This document shows, one piece after another, positions 61,300-64,000 of a stretch of 64,000 bases of DNA (within the stretch, counting starts at the first letter, position 1; each line of letters begins with the position of its first letter). The translations under genes were made by a program, and so were the position numbers. The stretch is from Shinella zoogloeoides (GTDB taxonomy: Bacteria > Pseudomonadota > Alphaproteobacteria > Rhizobiales > Rhizobiaceae): assembly GCF_022682305.1 (NCBI RefSeq), contig NZ_CP093530.1, forward strand, positions 1-64,000, read 5' to 3'. The notes beneath the pieces are model-generated. The model had not been told where the DNA came from. It made no database searches and worked only from the letters and a program-made list of their open reading frames with translations.

Positions 61300-61689
61300 G
61301 GTATTGAAAATTCGGGGTCCATCGTTGGCTGTGGAGCCTCACGTTCACAGCGACCATCAAATCTGCCGAGCGTGAGGTATCCACCTATGCGCTGACGGGT
61401 TGCCTTCCTTTGGAGCAAGGGCTCTGTCTTCTGGGAAATAGCGATGTTGTCCGATTTGGAAAAAGCTTTTTAAATTCAGTTATATAAATGTCAGCTGGCT
61501 TCGTCTAGCACATCGAGAATTTTCCTAAAATTTGAATCAAAAGTAATTCAAATACTGATTAAATTTGATTGATGTTTTATTTTCATTTAGTGCATGTTCT
61601 ACCTTGATTTAAACTAAATTATTCTTCTAATTTTTGCGCAAGATCAAAGTATCAATGTCATTGTCCCATTATTGAACGAGGACAGAACA
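61300..61689. other. AT-rich intergenic region
   Basis: No gene. From 61440 to 61670 the sequence is strikingly AT-rich compared with the rest of the window, with several runs of A and T. It probably holds the promoter of the following peptidase gene and may mark the border of the recombination region. Confidence 0.5.
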
Positions 61690-62286
61690 ATGACAAAAAC
61701 AATCAAGGTCAGTGCACTCGCATTTCTTTTCTCCATGGTCGCCGCACAGGCCATGGCCCTTCCCGCGGCGATGGAACTCGCTGGCAAGACTAGCCAGCCG
61801 ATCGGCCACTATACATTCTGCAAGAAATATACCGAAGAATGCCAGCCCAACGGCGAGGACAAGGGCCCGATGGCTCTAACACAGGAAAACTGGAAGACTA
61901 TCGTCAACGTGAACTATAACGCGAACGTGGATTATCTGCCACTGACGGACATGGAAATCTACGGCGTTGAAGAACTCTGGACCTACCCGCAAAGTGCCGC
62001 CGACTGCGAGGATTACGTTCTGATTAAGCGTAAGAAGCTTATCGAGGCCGGGATCTCGCCTTCCAACTTGCTGATCACCGTCGTTGTTCAGCCGAGCGGA
62101 CAGGGCCACGCGGTGCTGACCCTTCGTACCGATCGCGGCGATTTCGTGCTCGACAATATGCGCAACAAGATCCTGCTCTGGTCGGACACCGAGTACCGAT
62201 ATCTGAAGCGTCAGTCCTCAGCCGATGCCGGCAAGTGGATCAAACTGCAGGACGGTCGTGCCGACGCCGTCGGTAGCGTCAAGTAG
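61690..62286 (+). CDS. transglutaminase-like cysteine peptidase (BTLCP family)
   Basis: A 198-aa exported protein. The signal peptide (KTIKVSALAFLFSMVAAQAMA) precedes the domain. The catalytic triad is visible: Cys in AADCEDYVLIKRKKL, His in GQGHAVLTLRTDRGDFVLDN and Asp in the last part. The family (DUF920, bacterial transglutaminase-like cysteine proteinases, related to LapG) acts in the periplasm. The ATG at 61690 follows GAGGACAG. Confidence 0.88.
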   Translation: MTKTIKVSALAFLFSMVAAQAMALPAAMELAGKTSQPIGHYTFCKKYTEECQPNGEDKGPMALTQENWKTIVNVNYNANVDYLPLTDMEIYGVEELWTYPQSAADCEDYVLIKRKKLIEAGISPSNLLITVVVQPSGQGHAVLTLRTDRGDFVLDNMRNKILLWSDTEYRYLKRQSSADAGKWIKLQDGRADAVGSVK

Positions 62287-62553
62287 CGCCGCCGACTTCC
62301 CGAACTCACCGCTTTGAGGACGTGTCCGGACCCACTGTTACGATTGTCTATGGCGCTGACAACACCCGCTCTCGATCGTGTTCATGCCGCGTGAGAATCG
62401 AACGGTCAATCGCGATCCAAGGTAGAGCAATGGTTTCCGGATCCCGGCAACATGTTTCGGACAAATTGGCGCACGCGAGATATCCTGCTTTTTTTGAGTT
62501 GGCTTCTTTGATAAATCCTCGCCTTGTTTTATCACTATGAGCAGACATGCAAC

Positions 62554-62877
62554 ATGATGTCGGTCGGCCGGAAGATCGTGATTTTTCTGTTGATGATCTC
62601 TTTCCAGGTCGTCTCAGGCAATGCTTTTGCGAAGCCGCATATCGATGGTTCCTCTCTTCAGATCGTGGTTGCGCTGAACGCCAACGAAACCAGGCTCTTT
62701 CCCGAGAGTAAGGTTTTGGCCGTTTCCGATGCCGACCAACATGTTCGGAACTGGCAGCCGTCTGCTTATGTCGACTTGAACGAGCATAAGGCATGCGAGA
62801 AGCTTGCCTTCATCCTCCCCGCGCAACCGCGGTTCGAGAACCAGTACTATCTGATCCCACACCCTCCAAAGTCGTAA
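62554..62877 (+). CDS. small secreted hypothetical protein
   Basis: A 107-aa protein with a signal peptide (KIVIFLLMISFQVVSGNAFA) and a short mature part (SSLQIVVALNANETRLFPES, then CEKLAFILPAQPRFENQYYL). I do not recognise it. Start is one of two tandem ATGs (62554 or 62557). It is tandem with the cysteine peptidase but 267 bp apart, so probably separate. Confidence 0.5.
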   Translation: MMSVGRKIVIFLLMISFQVVSGNAFAKPHIDGSSLQIVVALNANETRLFPESKVLAVSDADQHVRNWQPSAYVDLNEHKACEKLAFILPAQPRFENQYYLIPHPPKS

Positions 62878-63067
62878 AAAAAGCGAATAACCCGGCAGCC
62901 CGTCAAGCCTTGCGCTTGTAGCCGGCTTCGCCGCATTGCGCCCATTGTTCCGGAATCTGTCATCCGGCAGCTCCGTGCCTCGGGTGTACCATTGCGGACA
63001 GACGCCACCGGGGCAACCGGGAACCTCTTTCATTCAAAGACCCGAGGTTAATTCCAGGGAGTCAGAA

Positions 63068-64000
63068 GTGCTTCTCTCCAAGAAGTTCGTTCGCCTTGCC
63101 GTTGTCGTCCCGCTGTTGCTCCTGCTGGGCGGTTGCAAAATGGTCGTCATGTCGCCTTCAGGCGATATCGCAAGGCAACAAGCGGATCTTATCGTTGTCT
63201 CGACGCTATTGATGCTGCTCATCATCGTACCGGTGATGTTTCTCACCCTCTTTTTCGCTTGGCACTATCGCCAGTCTAACAAAAGGGCGAAATACGACCC
63301 CAAATGGCACCATTCGACTGCTCTCGAGGTAGTGATCTGGTCGGCGCCATTGGCCATCATCATCGTGCTTGGTGCGATCACCTGGATCAGCACTCACAAA
63401 CTCGATCCCTATCGTCCGCTCGACCGGATCGATGCGCAACGGCTGGTCACGGAAGATACAAAGACCATGACCGTGGAAGTCGTGGCGCTCGACTGGAAGT
63501 GGCTGTTCTTCTACCCGGAATATGGCATCGCTACAGTCAACGAACTCGCAGCGCCGGTGGACGTTCCGATCAGCTTCAAGATTACGTCATCATCGGTCAT
63601 GAACGCTTTTTATGTTCCGGCGCTCTCGGGCATGATCTATGCCATGCCGGGCATGCAGACACGTCTCCATGCGGTCATGAACGTTCCTGGTGACTACGAG
63701 GGGCTTTCGGCCAATTACAGCGGCGGCGGCTTTTCGCAGATGCGCTTCAAGTTCCGCGGCTTGACCCAGGCTGACTTCGACACCTGGGTGACGCAAGTGA
63801 AGCGGGTAGGCACCACGCTTAATCGCGACAGCTATATGAAGCTGGAAAAGCCGAGCATCAAGGAGCCAGTGCGTTACTACGCCAGCGTCGACAGCGGACT
63901 CTACGATTCGATCCTGAATCTCTGCGCCACCCCCGGCACGATGTGCATGAACCAGATGATGCATATCGACAAGATGGGCGGTGGCGGTCTCGAAAGCGAG
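63068..64000 (+). CDS. cyoA: cytochrome o ubiquinol oxidase subunit II, 3' end beyond window
   Basis: The first 311 codons of CyoA. A lipoprotein signal (VVPLLLLLGGCK) is followed by two membrane segments (LIVVSTLLMLLIIVPVMFLTLFFAWHY split by polar residues, and TALEVVIWSAPLAIIIVLGA). The periplasmic cupredoxin domain has LDWKWLFFYPEYGIATVNEL and FYVPALSGMIYAMPGM. CuA ligands are absent, as expected for a quinol oxidase. GTG start with GGGAG upstream. cyoBCD would follow. Confidence 0.93.
   Translation, partial: MLLSKKFVRLAVVVPLLLLLGGCKMVVMSPSGDIARQQADLIVVSTLLMLLIIVPVMFLTLFFAWHYRQSNKRAKYDPKWHHSTALEVVIWSAPLAIIIVLGAITWISTHKLDPYRPLDRIDAQRLVTEDTKTMTVEVVALDWKWLFFYPEYGIATVNELAAPVDVPISFKITSSSVMNAFYVPALSGMIYAMPGMQTRLHAVMNVPGDYEGLSANYSGGGFSQMRFKFRGLTQADFDTWVTQVKRVGTTLNRDSYMKLEKPSIKEPVRYYASVDSGLYDSILNLCATPGTMCMNQMMHIDKMGGGGLESE

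Noticed and set aside
62614..63033. 139-codon reverse frame before cyoA
   Set aside because: It is antisense to a gene with a clear signal peptide and has no domain.
1..64000. CRISPR arrays, tRNA or rRNA genes
   Set aside because: No regularly spaced repeats, cloverleaf-like genes or rRNA segments were seen by eye, although a short tRNA could be missed without a scan.

Overview
The window looks like part of a large conjugative plasmid from a Rhizobiaceae-type alphaproteobacterium (Rhizobium, Agrobacterium, Ensifer or Ochrobactrum-like). The evidence is a repABC replication/partition unit with its antisense RNA, a complete Ti-plasmid-style conjugation system (traC-traD-traG facing traA-traF-traB-traH around an oriT, plus traI-trbBCDEJKLFGHI), and the TraI/TraR/TraM quorum-sensing circuit. 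The DNA is GC-rich, so most long antisense ORFs are artefacts.

Layout. 1-14 kb is a plasmid accessory region: a truncated Phd antitoxin, small plasmid-borne families (DUF6878, DUF6915, DUF736 and unnamed small ORFs), an ArdC-like antirestriction protein, an IS110 insertion, a DUF6884-like plus PP-loop (PAPS-reductase-like) gene pair, a WGR protein, a VapBC module bracketed by 93-bp direct repeats, and an HxlR-controlled oxidoreductase cluster. Several of these genes sit behind 130-180 nt GC-rich leaders with long-range complementary ends. 14-23.4 kb is the DNA-processing half of conjugation. 23.4-33 kb is an insertion-rich cargo zone: a SEC-C protein with a divergent unknown gene, an IS110-like element, a second VapBC, an IS66 element with an exact 8-bp target duplication, and another IS110. 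33.2-44.6 kb holds traM, traR and the trb mating-pair operon, read leftwards from traI. 44.9-48.6 kb is repABC. A tandem-hairpin RNA with CCTCCTCCC loops and a plasmid copy of serA follow.

50.6-61.3 kb is a nest of recombination modules. A tyrosine integrase has lost its start codon where a Tn5053-like element (tniA-tniB-tniQ) abuts it. A second, divergent tniABQ element follows, with recognisable inverted ends and a perfect 5-bp target duplication. A frameshifted DUF1403 gene comes next. The last 3 kb is more AT-rich at first and then returns to ordinary genes: a transglutaminase-like cysteine peptidase, a small secreted protein, and the 5' part of cyoA (quinol oxidase subunit II), which runs off the end.

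How the parts fit. TraI would make an acyl-homoserine lactone and TraR would bind it. Three 18-bp palindromes with 7-bp arms (one between traC and traA, two between traI and repA) are the obvious TraR sites, linking conjugation and possibly copy number to cell density, with TraM as antiactivator. No CRISPR array, rRNA or tRNA was seen.
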